A stretch of 64,000 nucleotides of DNA from Lysinibacillus odysseyi (GCA_014595895.1 JABUKB010000001.1:1-64000); one strand, 5' to 3'; shown: positions 37,235-46,610, counted from the first letter of the stretch. Notes: generated by a model not told the origin, from the sequence alone. Numbers and translations are program-made.

Positions 37235-38312
37235 CAATATGTATCCTTCCAAACAGCATCTATCATTCGGTATTTTTGTGAAAAATCAAGTAAAAGCTTT
37301 ACAAAAAGCAGGCATAGACGTTGTCGTGGCAGCGAACGATAACCCAGCCACAGGCAAGAAAAATACGATTTCAAAATATAGTAAATGGGCGCGGCAAACG
37401 ATTGCAACAGCATTTCGCCATAAAAAAGAATTATCTGTGACGCATGCACATTACGTATTTCCGTCAGGTATTTTTTCATTGATGCTTAAGAAAATGTTCA
37501 AAATCCCTTACATTGTCACGGCTCATGGTGGAGATATTGAGCGTATGGCCAAGAAAAATGAGCGTATTCGTAATTGGACAGAGCTGATTTTGCAAGAGAG
37601 TGAGCATGTGATTGCTGTAGGACCCGTTCTAGCCCAGCAAATTGAGGAGGATTTCCATATCCCGCAAGAGAAAATTTTAGTGTGCAGTATGGGGGTCAAT
37701 TGCGAGGTGTTCAAACCAGGCGATCAGGCCGAGGCAAGAGAATATCTAGGATTAGCGCAGGATGCCTTTACTTTTTTATTTGTTGGAAATGTCATCAAAC
37801 AAAAGGGAATAGAGGAATTACTGCTTGCTTTTGAACAGTTGCAGTTGCAGACAGACCGCCCTGTGAAACTTGTTATTATCGGTTCGCGTCGCGATACGCA
37901 ATTTATGGAGACAATTGATCCACTTATAGGGGAGGGTGTACAATTTATCGATCCTCAGCCTCAAGCAGAATTAGTGAAATGGTTTCAAGCGAGTGATGTA
38001 TTTGTGTTACCGTCCCATTTAGAGGGGTTTGGACTTGTTGCACTAGAAGCAATCGCTACAGGGACACCAGTAATCGCCTCAAGGGTTGGTGGCTTAGTTT
38101 CATTATTAGAAGACGGGGTAGGACATTTAGTAGAGCCCCAAAATGCCCCTGCTCTTTCAGAGGAAATGCTAAAGGCGATTCAAACACCAAAAGCTTCTTA
38201 TTATAATGAGGAAGCTGCGGCGCGTGTGTTGCATGAACATGGTGAGCGAGAAATCACAAAGCGTGTATTAGCACTTTACGAATCTGCTGTAAAGGGTGGC
38301 GAAGCACGATGA
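37212..38312 (+). CDS. GT4-family glycosyltransferase
   Basis: The 366-residue enzyme has an N-terminal GT-B domain (ILIISNMYPSKQHLSFGIF, THAHYVFPSGIF, VTAHGGDIERM) and a C-terminal nucleotide-sugar-binding domain with the family signature HLEGFGLVALEAIATGTPVI (catalytic-site Glu pair) and ASRVGGL. Acceptor and donor are unknown. Overlap with csaB and with the flippase gene means all three are translated together and probably make one polymer, most likely the SLH-binding wall polymer. Confidence 0.9.
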   Translation: MKKILIISNMYPSKQHLSFGIFVKNQVKALQKAGIDVVVAANDNPATGKKNTISKYSKWARQTIATAFRHKKELSVTHAHYVFPSGIFSLMLKKMFKIPYIVTAHGGDIERMAKKNERIRNWTELILQESEHVIAVGPVLAQQIEEDFHIPQEKILVCSMGVNCEVFKPGDQAEAREYLGLAQDAFTFLFVGNVIKQKGIEELLLAFEQLQLQTDRPVKLVIIGSRRDTQFMETIDPLIGEGVQFIDPQPQAELVKWFQASDVFVLPSHLEGFGLVALEAIATGTPVIASRVGGLVSLLEDGVGHLVEPQNAPALSEEMLKAIQTPKASYYNEEAAARVLHEHGEREITKRVLALYESAVKGGEAR

Positions 38313-39838
38313 ATAAATTTTTAAAAGTAATAGGAGCCGTAGCGGTTATTAATATTATTGCGCGTGTATTTGGTTTCCTGCGTGAAATGGTCATTGCTTA
38401 TCAATACGGTTCATCTCCAGTAGCAGATGGTATATTTACAGCGTATATGATTCCAAATTTTTTATATTTAGTAGTTGGCGGCGCATTTACAACAGCGGTT
38501 ATTTCCCTCTATAATCGTAAAACAACCGACCAGTCCCTGTTTGTTAAGCAGTCCTTTACGATTGTGGCTCTGACAGGTATCTTGATGACGATGGCTACGC
38601 TACTGTTGACAACGCCAATTTTAAATATGTTTAATGAAGCGAGCTCAATCTCTCCAGAAGAGTTTGAGTTGATGAAGCATTTATTCTACTGGATGATGCC
38701 ATCTTCCGTTTTACTAATGTTAGCTTCATGGTACAGCGGGCTTTTAAATGTAAACTCTAAGTATCATTTATCTAGCTTTGCGATTTTAATTTACAATGTG
38801 TTCTTTCTGATAATTGCAGTAGGGCTGTCTTATGTGATTGGTCCGGTTGCTTACGGTGTAAGTGCTTTAGTAAGTGCAGCGATTATGATTTATTTCTTAG
38901 CGCGCGGTTATCGCCAATTGGAAGCGCCGAGTGTAGGAGTATCGTTTACTCGCAACCATACAACAAGAGATTTATGGATTATGGTGTTCCCGATTATGAT
39001 TGGTGGCGGGACGATTCAGATTTATTCTGTGTTACAGCGTTTCTTCGTAGGAGTCCTAGGACTTGGAGATAGTGCGATTTCGATCGTAAACTATGCTTCA
39101 CGTCTCACGCAATTCCCGCAGTCGATTTTAATTACTGCTGTAACGACTGTTATTTACCCAATTTTAAGTAAAAAGGAAGCAGATGATGACCATGAGTCCA
39201 TTAAAGGGCTGTATGGAAAAGGGTTGCATTATTTGCTGCTACTATTAGTGCCTGTAACAATTTTCTCTTATTTTTACGCAGAAAATCTAGTGCAAGTCAT
39301 CTTTGAATATAATAAATTCACAGCGGAAACAACGGCTGTGACGGCACCGGTCGTAGCAATCTTTGTATTATCGATGTTCTTCCTGGCAGCGAATACGTAT
39401 ATTACACGTTTCTATTATGCAAAGGGCGATTCCATGACACCTGTCGTGCTAAGTTTATTAAATGTCTTTGCCGTAAATATTGTGGTGATGTATGTGTATG
39501 CAGAGGCTGGCTACGGGGTTGAGTCCATTGCTTATGGTACGCTGATTAGTTCCATCGTTAATACGGTGATGTTAGTAATTTATGCGGCGATCAAGTATGA
39601 TTTAAGACTCGGTGCTAGTTTACCTAAAAGTGAGCTTGTAAAGCCGATTGTTCCGTTTATTGCATTGATTGGAATCATGTATATTTCGAGCGAATATTTA
39701 GTTCTCGATTTAAAATGGCTTACATTCATTGTGGGGGTAGTCATTTTTGGTACAAGCACAGTCATTTTATATGTGATGTTCCAAATCAAAGAAATTGAAA
39801 CATTCTATTTAAAGTTCAAGTCAAAAATCTTTAAATAA
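38309..39838 (+). CDS. MurJ/MviN-family lipid-linked sugar flippase
   Basis: The 509-residue protein has about fourteen hydrophobic segments with the MurJ/MviN N-terminal pattern (IARVFGFLREMVIAYQYG, then ADGIFTAYMIPNFLYLVVGG) and a central SILITAVTTVIYPILSK. MurJ flips lipid II; paralogues placed in polysaccharide operons flip other lipid-linked precursors. The ATGA overlap with the glycosyltransferase and the csaB link suggest the substrate is the wall-polymer precursor, but a second lipid II flippase cannot be excluded. Confidence 0.85.
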   Translation: MNKFLKVIGAVAVINIIARVFGFLREMVIAYQYGSSPVADGIFTAYMIPNFLYLVVGGAFTTAVISLYNRKTTDQSLFVKQSFTIVALTGILMTMATLLLTTPILNMFNEASSISPEEFELMKHLFYWMMPSSVLLMLASWYSGLLNVNSKYHLSSFAILIYNVFFLIIAVGLSYVIGPVAYGVSALVSAAIMIYFLARGYRQLEAPSVGVSFTRNHTTRDLWIMVFPIMIGGGTIQIYSVLQRFFVGVLGLGDSAISIVNYASRLTQFPQSILITAVTTVIYPILSKKEADDDHESIKGLYGKGLHYLLLLLVPVTIFSYFYAENLVQVIFEYNKFTAETTAVTAPVVAIFVLSMFFLAANTYITRFYYAKGDSMTPVVLSLLNVFAVNIVVMYVYAEAGYGVESIAYGTLISSIVNTVMLVIYAAIKYDLRLGASLPKSELVKPIVPFIALIGIMYISSEYLVLDLKWLTFIVGVVIFGTSTVILYVMFQIKEIETFYLKFKSKIFK

Positions 39839-39840
39839 AA

Positions 39841-39872
39841 AAGTGCCCAAGGACTAGTCTTTGGGCATTTTA
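39841..39872 (+). terminator. Intrinsic terminator of csaB operon
   Basis: AAGTGCCCAAGG and CTTTGGGCATTTT form the stem with a T-run directly after it. Confidence 0.88.
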
Positions 39873-40047
39873 GTTTAGATATTGTAAAATACTAAAAAAT
39901 AACAGGTTAGACTATTTACATAATATACAATTAAGGATTTTATGACTAAAGACTTTATTTTAAAAATATTTTAATATATAATGGCTGTACAATATTGGTA
40001 ATAATCGCGTTATCAAAAAAATATTAGAGAGATAAGGGTGGAGACAG

Positions 40048-40644
40048 ATGCCAAGAGGACGTAGAGTGAATTCGAACGGAGAAAGGAGTAAACAGTTACT
40101 GCTAGAAAAGGCGATTGAACTATTTTCAACTCATGGATACTATCAAACAAAAATCAGTGATATCGTAAAAACTGCTAACTTAACTCAACCGACATTTTAT
40201 TTATATTTTGAAAGCAAGGATTCCTTATTTAAAGATTTAAATACTCAGTTCCAATCACGCTTATATAGCATTTTTGAAGATCGATATGAAGAAAATAGTC
40301 TCCATATAAAAAGCGGCCGCGAGAAAATGGCTGATAAACTAGAAAATATTTTCTATTATTTTCTGGAAAATCCAAAGCTCACGAAAATCGGTTTTTATTT
40401 TTCGGATGAAGCATTTGAAGTGAAAAATGAACTAGCCCAACATTTCATACATATATTGAATCAAGAGAGAGCACATTATCCGTTATTTGAAACATTGGAG
40501 ACAGAGCTATTAGCTGAAAGTATAGTCGGTTCCATCGAACGTTTAACCCTCACATTTTTACTCACTAAAAAAGCAACTCCAGAACAATTAGCAGAAAATA
40601 TTATCAGTATTTACTTTGTGGAAGAGAAAGAGTTAGTCGGGTAA
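40048..40644 (+). CDS. TetR/AcrR-family transcriptional regulator
   Basis: The 198-residue protein has the TetR DNA-binding helix-turn-helix at about 18-62 (ERSKQLLLEKAIELFSTHGY, then TQPTFYLYFESKDSLF) and a variable ligand domain. No target is evident: its 3' neighbour is convergent and the csaB operon lies behind a terminator. GGTGGAG precedes ATG 40048. Confidence 0.88.
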   Translation: MPRGRRVNSNGERSKQLLLEKAIELFSTHGYYQTKISDIVKTANLTQPTFYLYFESKDSLFKDLNTQFQSRLYSIFEDRYEENSLHIKSGREKMADKLENIFYYFLENPKLTKIGFYFSDEAFEVKNELAQHFIHILNQERAHYPLFETLETELLAESIVGSIERLTLTFLLTKKATPEQLAENIISIYFVEEKELVG

Positions 40645-40656
40645 AATGTAATACAT

Positions 40657-40693
40657 AAAAAGACGTCATTCTGTGTGCGAATGACGTCTTTTT
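40657..40693. terminator. Bidirectional terminator
   Basis: AAAAAGACGTCATTC pairs perfectly with its complement around a 7-nt loop between convergent genes. Confidence 0.9.
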
Positions 40694-40695
40694 CA

Positions 40696-42051
40696 TTATT
40701 GTACAGTGATATAAGTAGAGGTCCCTTTTTTTAGTCTGCTGTTTGCGCCTCTCATTTGAGGGTGCACAAGCAGTACATATTCACCCTTAGCTTTTAAAGC
40801 TTGTTTTGGTGTCACGATTACTTTATTCCCTGTGATGTTTGTTGTGACCTCCACTTTTTGCCCTCCTAATGTGACAAGTGCAATAGTATTTTCACTAATG
40901 CTTTTCACATCTTCGTTGAGCGTGATTGTAAATGTTTTCGTTGTAGGCACATTTTTCAATGCTGCCGTTTGTCGATAGTTTTTATATTTGGCTGTGATCG
41001 CATCATAATGCGCTGTTACTAATGCTGTTGCTGTTTCTCTATGCGGTGTCACACCTTTTGCTTGAATTTTTGTACCTTTAGGTCCGAAAAATTCAGCTAC
41101 TGTTAACTTTAAATAGCTGCCATCAGAAAGAGGGATAAACGCTTGCATTGTTCCTTTGCCATACGTTGTTTTCCCGTATAAGGTAGCGGCTGATTGATCT
41201 TTCAGTGCAGCAGCTGTCATTTCTGAAGCACTGGCACTTAGACCATTGATTAATACAAAGGTATCAGCAGGAAACTGAATCGTTTGACGCTGCGCCCGTA
41301 TTAAAAATTGCCCTTCATTGTCTGCCAGTAAATAGGCATTGTGTGCCTGAGGGAACAATCCGATAATTTGCTCCGCGCTTTCTACATAGCCACCGCCATT
41401 ATCACGTAAATCAAAAATAAAAGAAGTAGCGCCTTGCTTTGTTAATGTCTTGATTTCTTCGCGTACTAGGCTAACAGCATCCTGCGAATAAGAATATAAA
41501 GCGATATAGCCGATATTGCCATAAAGCAGCGCGGCATCTATATTAGGTACAGAAAAAGTTGTACGTACGAGTGTTTGTGTTTGCGTTTTTCCATCTTGCT
41601 TTATGAGTGTCAGTGTTACCTTTGTATTTTCCGGCCCTGTAATGCGCGAGGAGGCTTCATTTACAGTCAAAGGGAGTAAAGACACACCGTCTACATGGGT
41701 AATGATATCGCCAGCAACAATCCCTGCCTTGCTTGCACTGCCTCCTTTAAGTACTTTGGCAATATAAATACCTTTGTCATGCTTTTCGATAATAATCCCT
41801 AACCCAGTGGAATTCATATTGATAGCGTCTTCAAACTCTTTCATTTCTTTTGCAGTGAAATACGCCGAATATGGATCTAACAAACCAATTACTTCATTAA
41901 TCGTAGTAGCCTTATGTAAATCACCCTTTAGCTCACCTTTATAGTACTCTGCTACGTATTGTTTTACTTCATCTAATGGCTTTGCATTTACAGATAACGG
42001 TAAAGCTAAAAATAATAATGTAAATAATAAAAACTGGAATGGCTTTCTCAT
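40696..42051 (-). CDS. S41-family C-terminal processing protease with PDZ domain
   Basis: The 451-residue protein has a signal peptide (about 1-23), an N-terminal helical region, a PDZ domain (about 85-155; GIYIAKVLKGGSASKAG), an S41 catalytic domain (about 165-330) with Ser in LINGLSASASEMTAAAL and Lys in YGKTTYGKGTMQ, and a C-terminal SbsA/Big_5-like beta domain (about 355-450; TFTITLNEDVKSISENT). CtpA-type enzymes process exported proteins at their C termini. The added S-layer-type domain is unusual for CtpA and suggests activity at the surface. Confidence 0.88.
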   Translation of the reverse strand: MRKPFQFLLFTLLFLALPLSVNAKPLDEVKQYVAEYYKGELKGDLHKATTINEVIGLLDPYSAYFTAKEMKEFEDAINMNSTGLGIIIEKHDKGIYIAKVLKGGSASKAGIVAGDIITHVDGVSLLPLTVNEASSRITGPENTKVTLTLIKQDGKTQTQTLVRTTFSVPNIDAALLYGNIGYIALYSYSQDAVSLVREEIKTLTKQGATSFIFDLRDNGGGYVESAEQIIGLFPQAHNAYLLADNEGQFLIRAQRQTIQFPADTFVLINGLSASASEMTAAALKDQSAATLYGKTTYGKGTMQAFIPLSDGSYLKLTVAEFFGPKGTKIQAKGVTPHRETATALVTAHYDAITAKYKNYRQTAALKNVPTTKTFTITLNEDVKSISENTIALVTLGGQKVEVTTNITGNKVIVTPKQALKAKGEYVLLVHPQMRGANSRLKKGTSTYITVQ

Positions 42052-42149
42052 ATAAGCACCTCATTTCTTTCTTCTATTATATATCGCGATCAGGGAATCA
42101 CATAAATATTTATCAAATTTTTTAGAAATCTCTTTTAAGGGAAAAGAAA

Positions 42150-42175
42150 CGCTATTTAGCCTAGGCTAAATAGCG
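42150..42175 (-). terminator. Terminator of brnQ (perfect palindrome)
   Basis: A 26-bp perfect palindrome centred on CCTAGG ends eight bases after the brnQ stop on the minus strand and is followed there by TTTCTTTTCCC. With no loop bases it is an extreme terminator stem. Confidence 0.7.
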
Positions 42176-42183
42176 AGAAATCT

Positions 42184-43500
42184 CTATTTTTTTGTCAGAA
42201 TACTAATAACAATTCCTGCAACGGCTGCAATGGCACAAGGTAGTAACCAACCTAAGCTTTGTGCCTGCAAAGGCAGTAAGTCTAATAAATTATTTAACGG
42301 TGCAAATGTAAGGCCTGCTGTTTTTAAACCGTCATTTAAACCGACAATGGTAGCGATGATTAATGGTAATGCATAGATGATACGAGCATGACCGAAGCTG
42401 CCTGCAAACAATGCGACAATCATTAATACAATTGCAATTGGATAAATCATCATCAATACTGGCAATGAAATCTTGATTAAGTTAGCCAGGCCGACGTTTG
42501 AAATAGCAAAACTGAAAATAGTAAAGACGATTAAATAACCTTTGTAGGACATCACAGGCACGACACGAGCAAAGAATGAAGCATTCGCTGATAATAAACC
42601 AACTGAAGTTGTTAAACAAGCTAAAATAATAACAGCTGATAATACAATATTACCGAAATTACCATATAAAACTTGTGCCGCGGCGGAAATTACCTGACCG
42701 CCATCATCGAAATACCCTGTTTGAGAAACACTTGTTGCACCAATATAAGAAAGAGAAATATATACAAAGGAAAGACCAATAGCAGCGATAATTCCTGCGA
42801 ATACAGAAGCTTTTACTTGTTCCTTACGATCTGTAACTCCTCGCGAGATTAAGGCTTGTACAATCACAATCCCGAAGACTAATGCTCCAAGAACATCCAT
42901 CGTTAAGTAACCTTGAATAAAGCTTTCCGTAAAGGCGTTTTTTACATATGCACCTTGTGGATCACCAAAAGGTCCGATAGGTGTCACGAATGCCTTGATG
43001 GCTAGTAAAGCAATGACGATGAATAGTGCGGGTGTTAATAGCTTCCCGACACGATCCACAATTTTCGTTGGATTTGAAGCTAAGTAAAGAGTAATGGCAA
43101 AAAACACCAATGTAGAAATAAATAATGGAACCCAGCTCTCTAGCTGTGCTTCAGTTAAATAAGGAATAACACCGATATTATATGAAACCGTTCCTGTACG
43201 AGGAATCGCAAATAATGGTCCAATGGACAAATATACAATGGATGTAAAGACAATTCCGAATACAGGATGAACACGGTTTGATAAAATTTGTAAGTCACCA
43301 CCGTTTTTAGCAACTGCAATAATCGCTAATAACGGTAACCCAACCCCTGTAATTAAGAAACCGATGATTGAAATAATAAATTGCTCACCAGCTTGTTGAC
43401 CTAGTTGAGGGGGGAAAATAATATTACCTGCCCCTAAAAATAAAGCAAATAGCATAAAGCCAACAGCAATATGCTGTTTAAAAAATTTACCGCTGAACAT
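42184..43500 (-). CDS. brnQ: Branched-chain amino acid transporter (BrnQ family)
   Basis: The 438-residue protein has about twelve membrane segments and the LIVCS family start (GFMLFALFLGAGNIIFPPQLG). It imports leucine, isoleucine and valine coupled to a cation. The start is supported by AAAGGAG. It stands alone, unrelated in function to the wall genes around it. Confidence 0.9.
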   Translation of the reverse strand: MFSGKFFKQHIAVGFMLFALFLGAGNIIFPPQLGQQAGEQFIISIIGFLITGVGLPLLAIIAVAKNGGDLQILSNRVHPVFGIVFTSIVYLSIGPLFAIPRTGTVSYNIGVIPYLTEAQLESWVPLFISTLVFFAITLYLASNPTKIVDRVGKLLTPALFIVIALLAIKAFVTPIGPFGDPQGAYVKNAFTESFIQGYLTMDVLGALVFGIVIVQALISRGVTDRKEQVKASVFAGIIAAIGLSFVYISLSYIGATSVSQTGYFDDGGQVISAAAQVLYGNFGNIVLSAVIILACLTTSVGLLSANASFFARVVPVMSYKGYLIVFTIFSFAISNVGLANLIKISLPVLMMIYPIAIVLMIVALFAGSFGHARIIYALPLIIATIVGLNDGLKTAGLTFAPLNNLLDLLPLQAQSLGWLLPCAIAAVAGIVISILTKK

Positions 43501-43530
43501 CTGAAAAAAACTCCTTTAATTTATAAATAG

Positions 43531-43543
43531 TTGAAAATTTCAA
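43531..43543. promoter_or_regulatory. Small palindrome in brnQ leader
   Basis: TTGAAA-A-TTTCAA is an exact 13-base palindrome 30 bases upstream of the brnQ start. It is only a poor match to the CodY consensus, so no regulator is assigned. Confidence 0.25.
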
Positions 43544-43773
43544 ACAATTTAGATTGTGCGCCCGAGAAGTTATTCTAGCATATAATATTGAGATTGCCTA
43601 CTGTTTTCTAACAATTAAACTTCATTTTTCGAAAAAAAGAAGCGTGGACTTCCATATAGATACAAAGACTCTATTAATTAGGGAATATCGACTGATATAA
43701 AAATCATAGAGAATATTTTAAACTAGTATTATAGTATACGATATTAAGGAAAATAGAAGGGCAGGTTGTACTA

Positions 43774-44739
43774 ATGAAAAGGTGGCAATTATTAATAGCG
43801 ACAGCAACACTCACATTAGCTCTGGTAGCTCCTGCAGATGAAGGGGCAGCTTCAACTTCAACATATACAGTCCAAAAAGGCGATACATTAACGAAAATCG
43901 CCCAAACATACGGTATGACGGTTGCAGATTTAAAGAAATTGAATAATCTGCAGGACAATGCTATTTATCTAGCACAAAGCCTAAAAGTTCCTATAAAAGC
44001 GGTAAATGCAACGCAAAACGCTAAAAAAGTTGTTATTGCACCTACTGCAACAACAGCACAGATTGTTACCTACAAAGTAGAAAAAGGGGATACTCTTACT
44101 AAAATTGCCACAAAAAACAGTACAACCTTATCGAAATTAAAGGCTTGGAATAATTTAGCGAGCGATACTATTTTTGTGGGACAAATATTAAAAATCAGAA
44201 CAAATGAAGATGTTAGTATGGGGCAAACGGCGGTCTTGCCAAATAATCCATCTTCTAACAATATTGCTTCGGCAGATACCGCATCATCGGCAGTGGATTT
44301 AGCGATCCAGACGCAGCTGGCTAAGGAAAAAGTAAATACAGCGACCTTAACAGCCTCGGCTTCTAAAAAATACAGCCAAGTACTATCGGTTGCTAATACA
44401 TTGATTGGCACACCGTATGTATTTGGAGGGGACACGCCTGAAGGCATTGACTGCAGTGGATTTGTCAATTATGTATATAAAAATGCAGGCTTTGAGATAA
44501 CACGTAAAAGCAGTCTTAACTACTTTATGCAAGACACGGTAAAAGTGGACAAGCCAGTGCCTGGCGACTTAGTATTTTTTAAAAATACTTATATTGCGAC
44601 TATTTCGCATATGGGAATCTATTTAGGGGATGATCAATTTATCCACGCAAGTTCTAACGGCGTAGAGATTACAAAATTAAGCTACAACTATTGGGATTCT
44701 CGCTTTGTAGCCTTTAAGCGCTTTACCCATGTTAAATAA
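43774..44739 (+). CDS. LysM-LysM-NlpC/P60 wall endopeptidase
   Basis: The 321-residue protein has a signal peptide (about 1-28), two LysM domains (about 29-72 and 93-137; YTVQKGDTLTKIAQTYG, YKVEKGDTLTKIATKNS), an S/T/A-rich linker and an NlpC/P60 domain (about 205-320) with Cys in IDCSGFVNY and His in ISHMGIYLG. This is the LytE/CwlS-type build. LysM binds peptidoglycan GlcNAc, so unlike the SLH enzymes it does not need the pyruvylated polymer. GGGCAGG is before ATG 43774, spacing slightly long. Confidence 0.9.
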   Translation: MKRWQLLIATATLTLALVAPADEGAASTSTYTVQKGDTLTKIAQTYGMTVADLKKLNNLQDNAIYLAQSLKVPIKAVNATQNAKKVVIAPTATTAQIVTYKVEKGDTLTKIATKNSTTLSKLKAWNNLASDTIFVGQILKIRTNEDVSMGQTAVLPNNPSSNNIASADTASSAVDLAIQTQLAKEKVNTATLTASASKKYSQVLSVANTLIGTPYVFGGDTPEGIDCSGFVNYVYKNAGFEITRKSSLNYFMQDTVKVDKPVPGDLVFFKNTYIATISHMGIYLGDDQFIHASSNGVEITKLSYNYWDSRFVAFKRFTHVK

Positions 44740-44857
44740 AGTAAGATGACCAGGTGTTCTGTTATAGAAAAGAAGTCAGGATTTTTTATATTACAAATGT
44801 TACGGATGATATACAAAAGTATGTCTTTTAGTATAATCAGTATTTTAGGGAATTTCT

Positions 44858-44902
44858 AAATAAACCTTATGGACATTGAGTTCATAGGGTTTATTTTGCT
44901 TT
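44858..44902 (+). terminator. Intrinsic terminator
   Basis: AAATAAACCTTATG and CATAGGGTTTATTT form the stem; TGCTTTT follows. The rest of the 312-base gap holds the WalR-like site at 44942 and the leader of the next gene. Confidence 0.7.
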
Positions 44903-44941
44903 TATGGCAAAAGTCCTCCTATATGGTAATTTGTAATCACT

Positions 44942-44958
44942 TGTTACATAACTGTAAT
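44942..44958 (+). promoter_or_regulatory. WalR-box-like direct repeat before NlpC/P60 gene
   Basis: TGTTAC-ATAAC-TGTAAT matches the WalR consensus TGTWAH-N5-TGTWAH in both halves. It lies about 95 bases before the start codon, where an activator of a hydrolase gene would sit. WalR regulation of NlpC/P60 enzymes is established in B. subtilis; here it is inferred. Confidence 0.55.
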
Positions 44959-45051
44959 GTTACAACAGCTTTTTCCATGGTAATCTAGTAACAACTAAGA
45001 AAACAATACTCACAGTTCATTATAAACAACTATTTTGGAGGGTCTAATCTA

Positions 45052-45534
45052 ATGGAAAATACCTTATTAAAAAGTAGCATTCTTGCATTTTTAGCGGCAA
45101 TTACAATATTCTTTTCTCCAGTAGGAGACGCAGAAGCAGAAGCTTCAACAGTTTCATCATCTGAATTGGTAGAAGCAGCGAAAGCTAGTTTAGGTATCAA
45201 ATATGTGTATGGCGGTACAACGCGTAAAGGTTTCGATTGCTCAGGCTATCTTCAATACACATATAAACAATTAGGTGTTAACCTTCCACGTACATCAGGT
45301 TCCATGTATAACACAGGCACTTGGGTGAATAAAGCAAGCCTAAAAGTGGGCGATTTAGTATTCTTTGGCGCATCGCCAGGCAGCAAGCGTGTAACGCACG
45401 CAGGCATGTATATTGGAGACAACAAATTCATCCATTCTTCAAGCAGTAAAGGTGTATCCGTAACGTCTATCAATGATAAATATTACTGGGGCAACCGTTA
45501 TATCGGTGCAAAACGTGTAGCACAAGTAGACTAA
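45052..45534 (+). CDS. Small secreted NlpC/P60 endopeptidase
   Basis: The 160-residue protein has a signal peptide (about 1-32, ending AEA) and a single NlpC/P60 domain with Cys in FDCSGYLQY and His in VTHAGMYIGD. It has no SLH, LysM or SH3 domain, so it is likely released or held by another partner. The leader is long (TTTTGGAGGGTC before ATG). Closely similar to the catalytic domain of the SLH-linked enzyme at 24554 (both share YIGAKRVA). Confidence 0.9.
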   Translation: MENTLLKSSILAFLAAITIFFSPVGDAEAEASTVSSSELVEAAKASLGIKYVYGGTTRKGFDCSGYLQYTYKQLGVNLPRTSGSMYNTGTWVNKASLKVGDLVFFGASPGSKRVTHAGMYIGDNKFIHSSSSKGVSVTSINDKYYWGNRYIGAKRVAQVD

Positions 45535-45553
45535 TTTAATGAATCGAATCTAT

Positions 45554-45585
45554 AGTCCTCCTACGTAATGTAGGAGGGCTTTTCT
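45554..45585 (+). terminator. Intrinsic terminator
   Basis: AGTCCTCCTAC and GTAGGAGGGCT form the stem, followed by TTTCTTT. Confidence 0.85.
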
Positions 45586-45666
45586 TTATTTTATAGAGTA
45601 AATACCCGGTACAAACTAAAATAAACCTAAAATTTTAGAATTTTTAATTTTTTGAATGAAACATTA

Positions 45667-45705
45667 AAAAATAGACAACTCTGAATGTCAGAGATGTCTA
45701 TTTTT
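45667..45705 (-). terminator. Terminator of secA2-slaP operon
   Basis: AAAAATAGACA and TGTCTATTTTT close a stem with inner CTGA/TCAG; the run of T on the minus strand follows. Confidence 0.8.
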
Positions 45706-45713
45706 GTTTTACC

Positions 45714-46610
45714 TTATTGTGTTACACGTGCTGTCCAACGAGAGAAATCTGCATCTTGTGCATCTACCAATTCGCTTGGGAAAATAAATGTCCATGGTTT
45801 TGTTGAATTAGCCTCTACAGATAAGACAGGGTCCATTTTAAATGAACCTTTCGCTATTTGTTTGCCATTCGCATCAACGATCTCGAGTGGCAACTGTTCT
45901 AGGTTGATGGTTTTATCATTTCCATTACGGATAAAAATAGAAACATGCAGAGAATTATCTTCATTATGCTGTACCTGTAAACCCGTGAAGTTTACTTCTG
46001 TTTTGCCAAGCTTCGGTAATGTTTTTACGATTTCCGCTAACTTTTCTTGTTGCTCTTTTGGTAATTGCTGTTTCCACGTATCATCTAAATCTAATTGATG
46101 ACCACGTAGAGAAATCAGATTGAAGGCGATTGTCCAACCTTCTTCAGGGAGCGTTTCAGTTTCTAAGCTTGATTTGCCAAACTCAAATACCCATGGGCGT
46201 GCGCTATTTGGCGGGATAACCCCTAGCTCTTTGAAATCAAAAGTTTTAGCAGCTAGACGATTGCCGTCCTTGTCTAATAATAATAACTCAATTTCCCCTA
46301 ATTCCATCGGTTGAGACAGGGATGAGCGGAAGAATGCCTTGACATTCCATGCGCCTGAACCTTCGCTTTCTTCAATGCTGATTGCTGCTAATGACAGTTG
46401 ATTCGGTTTTAAAGGCTGTAAATCATTCGCTAAAAAGTTGAATACGTATTGTTGCTCCTGTGGTACCTGCCAGTCAGGATGGAATGACAGCTTTGTTTTC
46501 ACTTCTGATTTTGTGCTTAACTCGGATTTGCCTTCGAGAATTTCTTTTGAATCAATCGCAGAGTCGCGACCTACTTTATCTGATTTCTTGAAAAATGAAA
46601 ATAAGCCCAT
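45714..46610 (-). CDS. slaP: Accessory Sec system S-layer assembly protein SlaP
   Basis: The 298-residue soluble protein has a charged N-terminus (MGLFSFFKKSDKVG) and two related beta-rich halves of the SLAP duplicated domain (about 45-165: YVFNFLANDLQPLKPNQLSL, ARPWVFEFGKSSLE; about 180-298: LPKLGKTEVNFTGLQV, TKPWTFIFPSELVDAQ). In B. anthracis SlaP works with SecA2 to secrete S-layer proteins. The start ATG lies one base after the secA2 stop, with AGGAGGATATGTAAT as ribosome binding site inside secA2, so the two are translationally linked. No signal peptide, consistent with a cytosolic role. Confidence 0.9.
   Translation of the reverse strand: MGLFSFFKKSDKVGRDSAIDSKEILEGKSELSTKSEVKTKLSFHPDWQVPQEQQYVFNFLANDLQPLKPNQLSLAAISIEESEGSGAWNVKAFFRSSLSQPMELGEIELLLLDKDGNRLAAKTFDFKELGVIPPNSARPWVFEFGKSSLETETLPEEGWTIAFNLISLRGHQLDLDDTWKQQLPKEQQEKLAEIVKTLPKLGKTEVNFTGLQVQHNEDNSLHVSIFIRNGNDKTINLEQLPLEIVDANGKQIAKGSFKMDPVLSVEANSTKPWTFIFPSELVDAQDADFSRWTARVTQ

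Noticed and set aside
42150-42175. 26-bp perfect palindrome as a possible operator
   Set aside because: It lies just after the brnQ stop and is followed by a T-rich run on that strand, so a terminator explains it.
43531-43543. CodY box before brnQ
   Set aside because: The palindrome TTGAAAATTTCAA leaves about four mismatches to the CodY consensus; kept only as an unnamed palindrome.
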